Source: Candidatus Aenigmatarchaeota archaeon (GTDB lineage Archaea > Aenigmatarchaeota > Aenigmatarchaeia > QMZP01 > JAFGSV01). From it: a DNA stretch of 64,000 nt. The stretch is from NCBI GenBank assembly GCA_016931255.1, contig JAFGFG010000008.1, positions 1 through 64,000 of the forward strand. The letters are read 5' to 3'. The first letter of the stretch is position 1. The number at the start of each line of letters is the position of its first letter. Positions 42,900 through 51,490 of the stretch are shown here, piece by piece. A program made the position numbers and the translations under genes. Below the pieces are notes generated by a model that saw nothing but the letters and a program-made list of their open reading frames with translations, was not told the origin of the DNA and ran no database searches.

Positions 42900-43397
42900 T
42901 TATTTCTTGTAATGCTTTAGCAGCCTCGTGATTTCGGTTAGCTGCTTGTTTATCTCATTAATGGAAATGCGCTTCTTTTCCGCGAGCTTTATCTTTGTTG
43001 TCCTTGAGGAACCGGTTTCTCCCCAGCCGCCTTCATCGTAGCTGTAAACGAACTTGCGTCCGGCTTCCATCCTGAGCTTTTCGAGCTCCTTTTCCATTTC
43101 CTCCACAAGTTCTGTAAACTTGCGGTTGTTCTCAAGAAGCGCCTCCCTCTCCAGTTTCAGGTCCCGTATCTCCGCTTTCGCTGCCTTGAACGTGTGGCTT
43201 GCCTTGCTAAGCGTCTGGACAGGATCACCCGACTGAATACTGTAGTCAGCCCCGAGCTCCTCGACAGCCCATCCGCATTTCTCGCATACGAGCTTTCCGT
43301 TCGGAGCGCCGCAGATAGGGCATGCATTGTCCCTGTCGTAGACCCTTTTCCTCGGGGTCTCCTCGACTATCTCTATGCCCGTGCTCTTTTTTGCCAT
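42900..43397 (-). CDS. zinc-ribbon coiled-coil protein
   Basis: The 165-residue protein has an N-terminal zinc ribbon (Cys26, Cys29, Cys38, Cys41 in CPIC...CEKC), a coiled coil (about 70-110), a short loop (YSYDEGGWGE) and a second charged helix. No named family. It follows truD by 25 bases on the same strand. Confidence 0.65.
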   Translation of the reverse strand: MAKKSTGIEIVEETPRKRVYDRDNACPICGAPNGKLVCEKCGWAVEELGADYSIQSGDPVQTLSKASHTFKAAKAEIRDLKLEREALLENNRKFTELVEEMEKELEKLRMEAGRKFVYSYDEGGWGETGSSRTTKIKLAEKKRISINEINKQLTEITRLLKHYKK

Positions 43398-43422
43398 ATT
43401 TAGTTTTGCATTTTTCCTTTAT

Positions 43423-44463
43423 TTAAGCTTCAGAAAGCTGGCGGATGACCTCAGTTGCATAGCTTCCTTTCGGAAGGAAGAAGCTGAGTTTCATGATTTT
43501 CCTTCCCTTGTGTTTCCTGTCAGCGCTGAAACTGTATGTGAAATCCTTCGGGAAGACCAAGTACTCCCTCTCTGTTCCTCGTGATGACAGCTCCCTCAGT
43601 ACAGTGTTTCCGAATTCCTCTGTGTAGATGTCCTCTTCAACAAGTATGCTGTTTAAAATTTCATTCACCTTGGGATAATTCTTGAGGACGGTCTTATGAC
43701 CAACTATGGGTATCGCTGTGTTATCGCCATCGTAACGCACAGCGCACTTGTTCCATATATTAGACTGGTAGGCATGAACGAACATCTTGACCATCCTGAG
43801 TGGCAGCTGCTTTATAGCGCCGGTATAGTCTCCCGGGAACTTTTTCAGATAAGCGGACATCTTTCTCTCGTAGCTGCCGTCGGTTTCTGTCATTATCTCT
43901 GCAGCGTTCTTGAAATCACCTTTTACCAGAAGCTTTCCTATTATGTGGTTAGCTCCTGAAACAGAGCCGAACCTCTGCTCGCCGAAATAATTTATCATTC
44001 CGTCTTTTTTCATCCTTTCAATCTTTTCTGCGAGGGCATCCTTCTCATCGCTGACATTCCTTATGACTATCTCGAATGCATTTCCCTTGTGCTCGCCGAG
44101 CTTTATCGGCCGGTTCCTAGACCGGAAGTCGCTTATCACAACACCCTTAATTTTCAGCGACCGAACTTCCTTCTCTTTCTCAATGGGCACTGATATGGTC
44201 TGATAAGTGACAGCCTTCCTGTCCTTTGTCCCCGAATAACCGATGTCCTTCGTGCTTATCCTGAGAGCACTTCCGAGCTCTCCGATGACCGTGAAGAAGT
44301 CCCTGTTCTTCTTCATGAGGGTGAACCACAGGTAGCGTTCCTTCTTCTCAGGGATGTTGCCCCGGATGCGCTGCATTTTCTCTTTCCACGACTCCTCGGT
44401 CCTGTCGAATATGACTTCCTTCACCACGAAGTCCTCCGGATTCTCCTTGATTTTCCAGTCCAT
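43423..44463 (-). CDS. truD: tRNA pseudouridine(13) synthase TruD
   Basis: The 346-residue protein has the TruD catalytic motif GYSGTKDRKAVTYQ, whose Asp attacks the uridine, and the inserted TRUD domain. It makes pseudouridine at tRNA position 13 or, in archaea, position 35 or other sites as Pus7-like enzymes do. The gene starts at 44463, divergent from a small hypothetical gene. Confidence 0.92.
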   Translation of the reverse strand: MDWKIKENPEDFVVKEVIFDRTEESWKEKMQRIRGNIPEKKERYLWFTLMKKNRDFFTVIGELGSALRISTKDIGYSGTKDRKAVTYQTISVPIEKEKEVRSLKIKGVVISDFRSRNRPIKLGEHKGNAFEIVIRNVSDEKDALAEKIERMKKDGMINYFGEQRFGSVSGANHIIGKLLVKGDFKNAAEIMTETDGSYERKMSAYLKKFPGDYTGAIKQLPLRMVKMFVHAYQSNIWNKCAVRYDGDNTAIPIVGHKTVLKNYPKVNEILNSILVEEDIYTEEFGNTVLRELSSRGTEREYLVFPKDFTYSFSADRKHKGRKIMKLSFFLPKGSYATEVIRQLSEA

Positions 44464-44577
44464 GTGAAAACATTCAGCGCAGTATTAAAATTAGAACTGC
44501 CCGCAGTGACCGGCATCACGGAAGGATTAATGACACCGGTCCCTTTTTTAATCTTACCGGGCAAATGTCATTGTATC

Positions 44578-44802
44578 ATGAAGAAGACATACGAGATAGT
44601 CATAAAGGGACACTGCTACAACGGAAGCAACAGCGGCGCTGTGATTGTTCATCCACTGAAAATAGAATACGATGAAGAGATAACGCTTGATAATGTCTTT
44701 GATGCCATCAAGGAGTATCACGAAGCGGCTGAGAAACAAGGCGTCAGGCCGCTGTCAAAAGAAATAATCATAGAATTCAGAAGCAATAACGTTTCAGAAT
44801 GA
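44578..44802 (+). CDS. small hypothetical protein
   Basis: The 74-residue acidic soluble protein, starting MKKTYEIVIKG, belongs to no family I recognise. TTTTTTAATC about 30 bases upstream of the ATG at 44578 fits a TATA box for a leaderless transcript; the frame open from 44464 would begin above it. It is convergent with rpl31e, whose stop lies 1 base away. Confidence 0.6.
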   Translation: MKKTYEIVIKGHCYNGSNSGAVIVHPLKIEYDEEITLDNVFDAIKEYHEAAEKQGVRPLSKEIIIEFRSNNVSE

Positions 44803-44803
44803 T

Positions 44804-45247
44804 TCACTTCTTCTCTTCGCCAGAAGGAGCTTCGTCTTTCTTATCTTCAGGAACAGGCTGCTCATCATTGACTTCAGCCTCCGGCTCTTCCTTTACTGCC
44901 TCATCAGGCTTCTCTTCTGCCTTTTCGTCCTTCTTGTCAAGGAACTTCTTCTTCTCTTCAGCGAGTGTTATCTCGTCAGGGAGTCTCACGCTTGCTGTGC
45001 CTTCAGAAATCGTGACTTTCACCGTGATTTTGTGAAGCGGCTTCTTGGCGCCGCCTGACCAGAGCGTTGTGTTTAGTTTCTCGGAAATCCTGACTTCAGG
45101 AGTGTGGGTGTGCTTTGTAACGTATTCCTTGACAGCCTTTACGGACTTCTTTGTCCTTTCTATCCTCGTGCCGCTTTTGTATGAACTTCTGAGCGGTATG
45201 TTGTAAATTTTCTCATCAGTTGACATTTTTGCTTTCTTCTCAGCCAT
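44804..45247 (-). CDS. rpl31e: ribosomal protein L31e with acidic C-terminal tail
   Basis: The L31e domain spans about residues 8-92 (KIYNIPLRSSYKSGTRIERTKKSVK...). A Glu/Lys/Asp-rich tail of about 50 residues follows, which ordinary archaeal L31e lacks. L31e sits near the peptide exit tunnel of the large subunit. ATGs at 45247 and 45226 (MSTDEK) are both possible; the first is 8 bases after the rpl39e stop. The tail's role is unknown. Confidence 0.9.
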   Translation of the reverse strand: MAEKKAKMSTDEKIYNIPLRSSYKSGTRIERTKKSVKAVKEYVTKHTHTPEVRISEKLNTTLWSGGAKKPLHKITVKVTISEGTASVRLPDEITLAEEKKKFLDKKDEKAEEKPDEAVKEEPEAEVNDEQPVPEDKKDEAPSGEEKK

Positions 45248-45255
45248 AGAAACAC

Positions 45256-45423
45256 CTACACCTTAAGCTTATCCCTTCTCCATTTCTTGGTGCTGACCCT
45301 TATTCTCCTGCTTCTGGCCCTCTTGAGCCCGAACTTCTTTATGTCAGCCCATCTCGGTGAAGCCCTTATTTTCGCTAATGATGCGAGCTTAAGCTTCTTC
45401 CTGATTGACTTATTGCTTGTCAT
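45256..45423 (-). CDS. rpl39e: ribosomal protein L39e
   Basis: The 55-residue, strongly basic protein reads MTSNKSIRKKLKLASLAKI... with WADIKKFGLKRARSRR in the middle. It matches L39e over its whole length and lines the peptide exit tunnel. It starts 1 base after the PDCD5-family stop, and rpl31e follows. The PDCD5-L39e-L31e order is widely conserved in archaea, which supports all three calls. Confidence 0.95.
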   Translation of the reverse strand: MTSNKSIRKKLKLASLAKIRASPRWADIKKFGLKRARSRRIRVSTKKWRRDKLKV

Positions 45424-45424
45424 T

Positions 45425-45700
45425 TCATGCCCTCTTTATTTTGGTTTCCCTTTTCTGTGATATCATCTGCAGCAGGCCTTTGAGCTTTTCGTCGCTTATC
45501 TTTCCCTTTATCTGCCCTGCCTGGTACACCTGCACCAGATACAGCTCGATTTGTCCCGCGAGCTGAGGATTTACAATCCTCACCCGGGCGAGCCTCTCGA
45601 AAGCATCCCTTTCGAGCACGCTGGAGAGCACCTGCTTCTTCAGTTCCTCTATCTGCTTCATCTGCTGGAACTTTTCAGGGTCTATTGACTCTCCGTTCAT
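45425..45700 (-). CDS. PDCD5/TFAR19-family DNA-binding protein
   Basis: The 91-residue helical protein matches the archaeal PDCD5-related family ([33 protein letters not shown]). Family members bind DNA non-specifically; the archaeal role is not settled. Its start overlaps the rps19e stop by 4 bases. It sits in the conserved S19e-PDCD5-L39e-L31e operon. Confidence 0.93.
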   Translation of the reverse strand: MNGESIDPEKFQQMKQIEELKKQVLSSVLERDAFERLARVRIVNPQLAGQIELYLVQVYQAGQIKGKISDEKLKGLLQMISQKRETKIKRA

Positions 45701-46113
45701 TTTTCCCGTGCCGCCTTTCCGGCGTCAGTTATGAATGAACTACCTTTCTTGGTGAGCTCCCTGCCCTTTCCCTTCTTGGTAGCCACGAATCCTGCAGCCT
45801 CAAGCTGCTGAAGTATCTTCCTGATTATGGAACCGGATGCCTTCTTCTTGTGTTCAGGCTTGTGTCCGAGGTTCTTCCTCCCGCCATAAGCCTTCCTGAG
45901 CCTCTGGGTTCCAACCACACCTTCAATTCCGACCTTCCTTAGAACAGCAGCTGCCCTGATGTACCACCAGTCTTCCTGCTGCGGCACCCTCTCCTTGTGG
46001 ACTCCTGTCTTCACGAACTGCGCCCATTCAGGAGGCTTGAACTCTTCCATTGTTTTCATTTTCTCTTTCAGATCCCCGATGAGCTTGTCTGCCGGATATT
46101 CATTAAGGTTCAT
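45697..46113 (-). CDS. rps19e: ribosomal protein S19e
   Basis: The 138-residue protein has the S19e features: N-terminal [10 protein letters not shown], the [18 protein letters not shown] segment and the winged-helix core ([17 protein letters not shown]...). It belongs to the small subunit and is needed for late assembly. It leads the ribosomal operon, with 57 AT-rich bases upstream containing a likely promoter. Confidence 0.95.
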   Translation of the reverse strand: MNLNEYPADKLIGDLKEKMKTMEEFKPPEWAQFVKTGVHKERVPQQEDWWYIRAAAVLRKVGIEGVVGTQRLRKAYGGRKNLGHKPEHKKKASGSIIRKILQQLEAAGFVATKKGKGRELTKKGSSFITDAGKAAREK

Positions 46114-46170
46114 TGTTTCACCTTTTTCAATATATAAGAACAGTTAGTATATAAAAAAGTTTAAAAGCTT

Positions 46171-46410
46171 TCATGATTTCCAGGATGTCACCATGAGATA
46201 AACAGCCCCAACATCGGCTATTATGAAAGAAAGAACCATGAAGAAACTCATTATCATTTCAAGGTTGTATGTCTCGATGCTGCAGTCAACATTCTCCGTT
46301 CCCAGATTCTCGCATGTGATGCTCTTCTTGAGAAGGGTGCTTCCTATGAAGAGAATGAAGAAAGTCGTAAGGAACACTATGAAAAGGCCGACTGTAAGCA
46401 CAACTCTCAT
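46171..46410 (-). CDS. small two-helix membrane protein
   Basis: The 79-residue protein has two hydrophobic helices (about 4-27 and 51-74) around a loop with two cysteines (SITCENLGTENVDCS) that could form an extracellular disulfide. No family is recognised. It lies 5 bases downstream of the RNase P gene and is probably co-transcribed with it. Confidence 0.65.
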   Translation of the reverse strand: MRVVLTVGLFIVFLTTFFILFIGSTLLKKSITCENLGTENVDCSIETYNLEMIMSFFMVLSFIIADVGAVYLMVTSWKS

Positions 46411-46415
46411 AATTA

Positions 46416-46772
46416 TTATTCACCTGCATCTGTTTTATTCTTTTTCTCCTTTGAGTATGGCATTCTTGTTGTTTCTCCGCAGATGTGACACTTCACTTCC
46501 ATCGAGAGCGACCTGCTGTTCGACCTGACTGTTGAATTCACTCCCGGCACCAGGAATCCCCTGCATGAGCCGCAGAACCGGACCTTGAGCTCTTTTGGAA
46601 TCCTCACATTGTAGCGCATGCCTATCTTCCGCGCGAGTTCCACATAGCTGTCAGATCTCTCCGGATGCCTGCTGAACTCCTCCTCAGCCTGCCTGAATAA
46701 CAGCTTTATCCTCTCACCTGCAATCTCCTGCTGCCAGCCGGGACGGGAGGAGCGACCTCTCTTATCGCTCAT
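46416..46772 (-). CDS. rnp4: RNase P protein component 4 (Rpp21)
   Basis: The 118-residue protein has the Rpr2/Rpp21 zinc ribbon with Cys67, Cys70, Cys95 and Cys98 (FCGSCRGFLVPG...CHICGE), and the basic loop STVRSNSR that contacts RNA. It is one of the archaeal RNase P protein subunits that mature tRNA 5' ends. Its ATG overlaps the histone stop (ATGA). Confidence 0.9.
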   Translation of the reverse strand: MSDKRGRSSRPGWQQEIAGERIKLLFRQAEEEFSRHPERSDSYVELARKIGMRYNVRIPKELKVRFCGSCRGFLVPGVNSTVRSNSRSLSMEVKCHICGETTRMPYSKEKKNKTDAGE

Positions 46773-46984
46773 TCCAGCCTCAGATGTTTCCTCGCAAGCT
46801 CAATGTCTTTCCTGACAACCGTCTTCCTTTCCGCATGCTCCGCGAATATCGCAGCGCTTTTCGCTATCTGAGACGCTATATCTCCTGTTATCTCCGAAAG
46901 AGCCTCTGCTGCTGAGAATGAGACCCTCTTGCCTCCATTATCCTTTATTATCTTCTCAAACGGCGCTACCGGCAGTTTAGCCAT
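46769..46984 (-). CDS. archaeal histone
   Basis: The 71-residue protein has the histone fold (LPVAPFEKIIKDNGGKRVS..., ending RKDIELARKHL), with the RK and IELA segments at loop 2 and helix 3. It forms dimers and higher polymers that wrap DNA. It is the first gene of a histone-rnp4-membrane protein unit. A non-coding AT-rich stretch of 65 bases separates it from proS. Confidence 0.95.
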   Translation of the reverse strand: MAKLPVAPFEKIIKDNGGKRVSFSAAEALSEITGDIASQIAKSAAIFAEHAERKTVVRKDIELARKHLRLE

Positions 46985-47049
46985 GAAATCAACTCCTAAA
47001 GCCTTAAAACTGGTTTATACTTCATTTTAGAAAATAAAAAGATTGCAAT

Positions 47050-48489
47050 TCAGTATGCGCGCGCGAAAAAGACCTTTTTGGAAGCTTTCTTTCCGCATGC
47101 AATGCATTTGCCTTTCTCTTTCTGCTCAAACGGTATGACCCTTGTGGTCGCTGCTGTGTCGCTCTTCACCTTATCCTCGCAACCGGTATCCTCGCACCAG
47201 AATGCGTGCACCATCTTCTTCTCAGCTATGGCCATCTTGAGGTCATTATATGTCATGGCCTCTACTGTATTGTCTTTCAGAGACTTCTTTGCGTTCTCAA
47301 ACATCCTTTTCTGCATTGCTGCCAGTTCTGTTTTTACAGATTTCTCAATGTCCGTCATCTTCACAGGCTTCTTCTCGCCGGTGTCCCTGAGAACCATCAT
47401 AACCTGCTTGTTCGCAATGTCCTTGGGGCCTATCTCAATCCTTATGGGAACGCCCTTCATTTCCCACTCGTTGAACTTCCAGCCTGCGCTGTATGTTTCC
47501 CTGTCATCGAAGTGAACACTGTAGCTCTTGGAGAGTTTCTTCCGGACCTTTTTGCATTCCTCGAAAGTCTTCTTCTTGTCCTTGTCGAATATTATCGGGA
47601 CAATCGCCACGTGTATCGGGGCTATCTTCGGCGGAAGTACCAGTCCCTTGTCATCGCCGTGAACCATTATCATGGCTCCGATGAGCCTTGTGCTCACGCC
47701 CCATGATGTCTGCCAGACCCTTTTCTCCTTGCCGTCCTTGTCCAGATACTTTATGTCAAAAACCTTGGAGAAGTGCTGCCCTAGGTTATGCGATGTTCCC
47801 ATCTGGAGAGCCTTCCCGTCAGGCATAAGCCCCTCTATTCCTGTTGTGTAGTATGCGCCCGCGAATTTCTCTGCCTCGCTTTTCTTTCCTGTGACCACGG
47901 GTATCGCGAGGTAGTCCTCCGAGAGCTTCCTGTAGAATTCGAGAATCTTCATCACTTCTGCGTCTGCCTCTTTTTCTGTTGCGTGGACAGTGTGCCCTTC
48001 CTGCCAGAGGAATTCCCTTGTCCTGAGGAACAGCTTTGTCACCTTGGTTTCCCACCTGACGATGTTGCACCACTGGTTGATAAGGATGGGGAGGTCCCTC
48101 CAGCTTCTCAGCCATTTCGAATAAGCGTCATAGATTATGGTCTCGCTTGTGGGTCTTATTGCATATCTTTCATGCTCGTCCTCGACCCATGCGACTTCAG
48201 GAGTGAATCCCTCGAAATGGTCAGCCTCCTTCTTCAGGAACCTTTCCGGTATGAACATCGGAAAATAAGCATTCCTGTGGCCGGAGTCCGCGAGCATCTT
48301 GTCAAGGATTTCCTGTATCCTCTCCCACACAGCATAGCCATGCGGCTTGATTATCATGCACCCGCCTATGGGAGCGAAGTCAGCCATCCCTCCCTTCAGA
48401 ACCACCTCATTGTACCATTCGGACATGTCATCATTCTTACGGATGGTTATGCCCTGGGTTTCCTTCTTTTCGGGCTTATTGTCTGCCAT
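47050..48489 (-). CDS. proS: prolyl-tRNA synthetase (archaeal type)
   Basis: The 479-residue class II synthetase lacks the bacterial editing insert and has the archaeal/eukaryotic C-terminal zinc-like domain (CEDTGCED...CIACGKKASK) ending in a conserved Tyr (FFARAY). Motifs include the TSETIIYDAYSKW motif 2 region and HTVHATEKEA. It charges tRNA-Pro; tRNA-Pro(UGG) is at 21505. It is divergent from the Vps4-like ATPase. Confidence 0.95.
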   Translation of the reverse strand: MADNKPEKKETQGITIRKNDDMSEWYNEVVLKGGMADFAPIGGCMIIKPHGYAVWERIQEILDKMLADSGHRNAYFPMFIPERFLKKEADHFEGFTPEVAWVEDEHERYAIRPTSETIIYDAYSKWLRSWRDLPILINQWCNIVRWETKVTKLFLRTREFLWQEGHTVHATEKEADAEVMKILEFYRKLSEDYLAIPVVTGKKSEAEKFAGAYYTTGIEGLMPDGKALQMGTSHNLGQHFSKVFDIKYLDKDGKEKRVWQTSWGVSTRLIGAMIMVHGDDKGLVLPPKIAPIHVAIVPIIFDKDKKKTFEECKKVRKKLSKSYSVHFDDRETYSAGWKFNEWEMKGVPIRIEIGPKDIANKQVMMVLRDTGEKKPVKMTDIEKSVKTELAAMQKRMFENAKKSLKDNTVEAMTYNDLKMAIAEKKMVHAFWCEDTGCEDKVKSDTAATTRVIPFEQKEKGKCIACGKKASKKVFFARAY

Positions 48490-48566
48490 AAGAAAACAGT
48501 TGTGCTTATGCTATTTATTTGTGCTACCGGTCAACGTTTTTTAATCCTCAGGCTGAAAAATAACCT

Positions 48567-49685
48567 ATGAGCGAGCTAAGGCACTATATGCTGAGACAGC
48601 AGCTTCAGGCAGAGCTCGAACTTGCGCACAAAGCAGAAGCCGCAGGAAAGGACAAGGAATCAGGCGAGCATTATGTCAAGGCAGGTGCGCTTGCAAGGAA
48701 AATAGCATACAGCGCACCAAGGGAGCATTCCGAAGAATTCTTCCATTCAGCCGGCCAGTACGAAAGCAAAGGCAATGTGATAAAGACAACCGAGGGAAAA
48801 GACCGCGCTGAGTCGGATGAGATGATAGACAAGCTGGTTGTAACGCAGAAGCCTGCGACAAAGTGGGAAGACATCGGCGGTCTGGACGATGCCAAGCATG
48901 CGCTCAGGGAAGCCATAATCATGCCTTTCGTCGGCGGAAAGCCGGACTTTGTCAGGACAACCAAATCCATACTTCTTTACGGACCTCCGGGAACAGGAAA
49001 GACACTTCTGGCAAAGGCTTCGAGCAATACGCTGAGCGCCACATTCTTCGAGGCCAAGGCATCAGGCTTGCTGTCCAAATACTTCGGCGAATCCTCGAAA
49101 ATCATTTCATCGCTCTTTCAGAAAGCAGCAGAGAAGCAGCCGAGCCTCATATTCCTTGATGAGATAGACTCTCTCGCACCGAGCAGGAGCGGCGACATCA
49201 ATGAGTCCAGCAGGCGGGTGCTCGGCGAGATACTGGAGGGAATGGACGGTTTCAGCGCCAGCAAGGAAGACAAGGTCATATTCATAGGCGCAACCAACAA
49301 GCCGTGGGACCTTGACGATGCGCTCCTTTCACGATTCCAGAGAAAGGTGTATGTCCCCCTCCCTGATGAGGAATCAAGAAAGAGCATATTCACCATACAT
49401 CTCAAGGGCGCCCAGCTGAGGCTCAACATTAATGACCTCGTGAAGCGCAGCGTGGGTTATTCCGGAAGAGATATAGCAGCCCTCTGCCAGCATGCAATCA
49501 GCTCAATGGTCAAGGAGCAGAACCCGGAGCTTGAGGACCTCACATCAAAGCAGCTTGAAACATACATGCTGAAGACAAGGGAGCTTCTGCCTTCGGATTT
49601 CGATGGCGCCTTCGAAAAGATAAAGCCGGCGAGTGATGCCAAATCGCTGGAAAAGTATTCCGACTGGGCGGATGAATTCGGATAG
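48567..49685 (+). CDS. Vps4/CdvC-like AAA ATPase
   Basis: The 372-residue protein has an N-terminal helical region (about 1-85) that could be an MIT-like bundle, then one AAA domain with Walker A GPPGTGKT (139-146), Walker B LIFLDEID (194-201) and arginine-finger-region LLSRFQRKV. A C-terminal helix (DFDGAFEKIKPASDAKSLEKY followed by W and EFG) is typical of Vps4/CdvC. Vps4 proteins remodel ESCRT-III in division and membrane fission. No CdvA or CdvB gene is in this window, so an ESCRT role is probable, not shown. Confidence 0.8.
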   Translation: MSELRHYMLRQQLQAELELAHKAEAAGKDKESGEHYVKAGALARKIAYSAPREHSEEFFHSAGQYESKGNVIKTTEGKDRAESDEMIDKLVVTQKPATKWEDIGGLDDAKHALREAIIMPFVGGKPDFVRTTKSILLYGPPGTGKTLLAKASSNTLSATFFEAKASGLLSKYFGESSKIISSLFQKAAEKQPSLIFLDEIDSLAPSRSGDINESSRRVLGEILEGMDGFSASKEDKVIFIGATNKPWDLDDALLSRFQRKVYVPLPDEESRKSIFTIHLKGAQLRLNINDLVKRSVGYSGRDIAALCQHAISSMVKEQNPELEDLTSKQLETYMLKTRELLPSDFDGAFEKIKPASDAKSLEKYSDWADEFG

Positions 49686-49722
49686 TGATTATGGCTGCGC
49701 CGCGTTTTCAGAAAAGAAAAAT

Positions 49723-49748
49723 AAAAGAGAAAAAAGTAAATCTCTTTT
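49723..49748. terminator. bidirectional hairpin terminator
   Basis: AAAAGAGA (49723-49730) pairs with TCTCTTTT (49741-49748) over a 10-base loop. A-rich sequence lies to the left and T-rich to the right, so the element can serve both the plus-strand ATPase gene and the minus-strand membrane gene. Confidence 0.55.
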
Positions 49749-49768
49749 TGATTTATCCGCTTAATTCC

Positions 49769-50122
49769 TTAAGCAGCTGGCTTGGAAGCCAGGTTATAGA
49801 TGGCCTTAAGAGCTACTACCAATGCTGCAGGTGCCACGAAAGCTCCTACATTGAGAACCATCAATGCTAGATAGGTTCCGACCACTGGGATTGCAGTAAG
49901 GTTTGCTGTTCCGATTATTCCTATTGCGATTGCCGCAAGCAGGAAGTCGTTGATTTCCTTGTCGCCGATGTTAAGGAATCCCACTATCAGACCAAGGACT
50001 ACAAGAGCAAGTGTTACGTAACCTGCTAATGCTGCGTCCAAAGCACCTGATGCAAGACCTGCGACGACTGCAATCAGTACGCCCAGAATAAAGGCCCATC
50101 CTCCGATTTTTTCATAGGGCAT
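49769..50122 (-). CDS. small four-helix membrane protein
   Basis: The 117-residue protein has four hydrophobic helices rich in Ala, Gly, Val and Leu, with few charges except GDKEIND in the middle loop and a final Lys. No family is named from sequence. GGTGAT precedes the ATG. It has a strong terminator and a separate promoter, which suggests high expression. Confidence 0.65.
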   Translation of the reverse strand: MPYEKIGGWAFILGVLIAVVAGLASGALDAALAGYVTLALVVLGLIVGFLNIGDKEINDFLLAAIAIGIIGTANLTAIPVVGTYLALMVLNVGAFVAPAALVVALKAIYNLASKPAA

Positions 50123-50196
50123 TATATCACCACTTAATAATTGGTTCGAGGTTGCCTATATATATTTTTTTAAGGAGTGTCGTCTTTTGACGTCGG

Positions 50197-51132
50197 TTAT
50201 CGCTGCTTCCTCAGTGGCGTAAGCGCTACAGTTATCATATATATGAAAATGGAGTAGAACACGAAAATTGCAACAAGCCTTGTGAGGAAGTCCATTGTCT
50301 CTATCAGCGCGCCGAGGAATATGAAAAGCAAAGCTATGGCCATGAGCTTTCCTGCGTCCTTTGAGACGCCGGTGAGTATCTTCCTGTTGTGACCCCTGAT
50401 GACTGCAGCTGAGATTATACCTCCTGCGAGGCCTGCCACGAGATACCCTCCTATCTCAGGAATGCCATGAGGAAGGAACGGTATGCTCTGCACCGGTATG
50501 TGGATGATGGTCTCGGACAGCCTTCCTATGAACACGCCGAGGATGCTCGCGTTCCAGACAATTATGAATATTGCGCCTGCGCCGAAGAGTATTGAAAATA
50601 CAAAAGAAAAGGCGGTCACCTGGAGGTTGTTCCAGAACACCCGCTCGAAACTGGCAAAATAATCACCTGAAAGCGCTTCGCCTGTCATCATATTCCCCTC
50701 AGCCATATCCATGAAGCCACCTGATGTGGAGCGTATATCCTGCACCTTCATGGTCTGTACCTGAAAGGTGTCTGCAGGAAGCATGAATCCCCAGAACGCG
50801 AAAGACACTGTAAGTCCTGTAAAGTAGAATCCGAATACAAGGATGTCCATGTAATGCCTCTGCAATATGCCCTTTTCGTAGTGCGCCTCGACATCCTTCT
50901 CATCCTGAAGCTCCTCCCTTTTGATGTAGTTAGTGAGGAAGTAGACTGACGGTATTATCGTGAACATGACTGCAAAGACTCCTGCAAGGTTGACAGTCGA
51001 GCCTGACAGGCTTATCGTATATGCGAGCTGGATGCTGAACAGCACGCCTACGCTTGAAATAAGAATCGCCCAGAACATCATAAGCCATGGATTCTTTTTT
51101 ATCTCATTGTACTTTATCAGCGATTCAAGCAT
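50197..51132 (-). CDS. SpoIIM/DUF95-family membrane protein
   Basis: The 311-residue protein has about seven membrane helices and the SpoIIM core: FASFERVFWNNLQVTAFSF, FGAGAIFIIVWNASILGVF and PHGIPEIGGYLVAGLAGG. In Bacillus SpoIIM works in a peptidoglycan-degrading complex; archaeal homologues are common but of unknown role. It is monocistronic and divergent from the SRP RNA gene. Confidence 0.85.
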   Translation of the reverse strand: MLESLIKYNEIKKNPWLMMFWAILISSVGVLFSIQLAYTISLSGSTVNLAGVFAVMFTIIPSVYFLTNYIKREELQDEKDVEAHYEKGILQRHYMDILVFGFYFTGLTVSFAFWGFMLPADTFQVQTMKVQDIRSTSGGFMDMAEGNMMTGEALSGDYFASFERVFWNNLQVTAFSFVFSILFGAGAIFIIVWNASILGVFIGRLSETIIHIPVQSIPFLPHGIPEIGGYLVAGLAGGIISAAVIRGHNRKILTGVSKDAGKLMAIALLFIFLGALIETMDFLTRLVAIFVFYSIFIYMITVALTPLRKQR

Positions 51133-51208
51133 GAATATTATTGTTTTGTCTCCCTTTAAAATGTTCGATAAAAATGCCTTTTTAAAACCTCATTCTCTAT
51201 TAATTGTT

Positions 51209-51484
51209 GACAGGGGATAGACCGGGCTGCTGGGCGTAGCTTGTAACTGCAAACCGTCTTCATGGCAGGGTCGAAGCCTGAGCGAGGTTCAGTCATTTGG
51301 CTACGGCCCTCGCATCCGACTGCGAAGCTCTGCCCTGCAGGATCGCTTTCATGGTGAACCTGGTCAGACCTTGACGGGAGCAGCCATAAGTCATGCTTTC
51401 GATGCTTGCAGGATCCAAGAGTGGAGAAGGATGCGCGGATAAACCGTTCCGGGTGTCTGTCCCGAACGATGGTGTTCTCCTGTC
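51209..51484 (+). ncRNA. ffs: signal recognition particle 7S RNA
   Basis: The segment contains the universal helix 8 motif (GGTCAGACC-TTGAC-GGGAGCAGCC near 51362-51384) and the archaeal-type 5' domain (GCTGGGCGTAGCTTGTAACTGC). GACAGG at 51209 pairs with CCTGTC at 51479-51484 to close helix 1. TTTTTAAAA near 51178 is a suitable TATA box. With SRP54 and SRP19 it targets membrane and secreted proteins. Ends are estimated within about 10 bases. Confidence 0.85.
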
Positions 51485-51490
51485 ATTTTC

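Noticed and set aside
49685-49870. Plus-strand small gene after the Vps4-like ATPase
   Set aside because: It contains the terminator hairpin at 49723-49748 and continues antisense to the small membrane protein gene.
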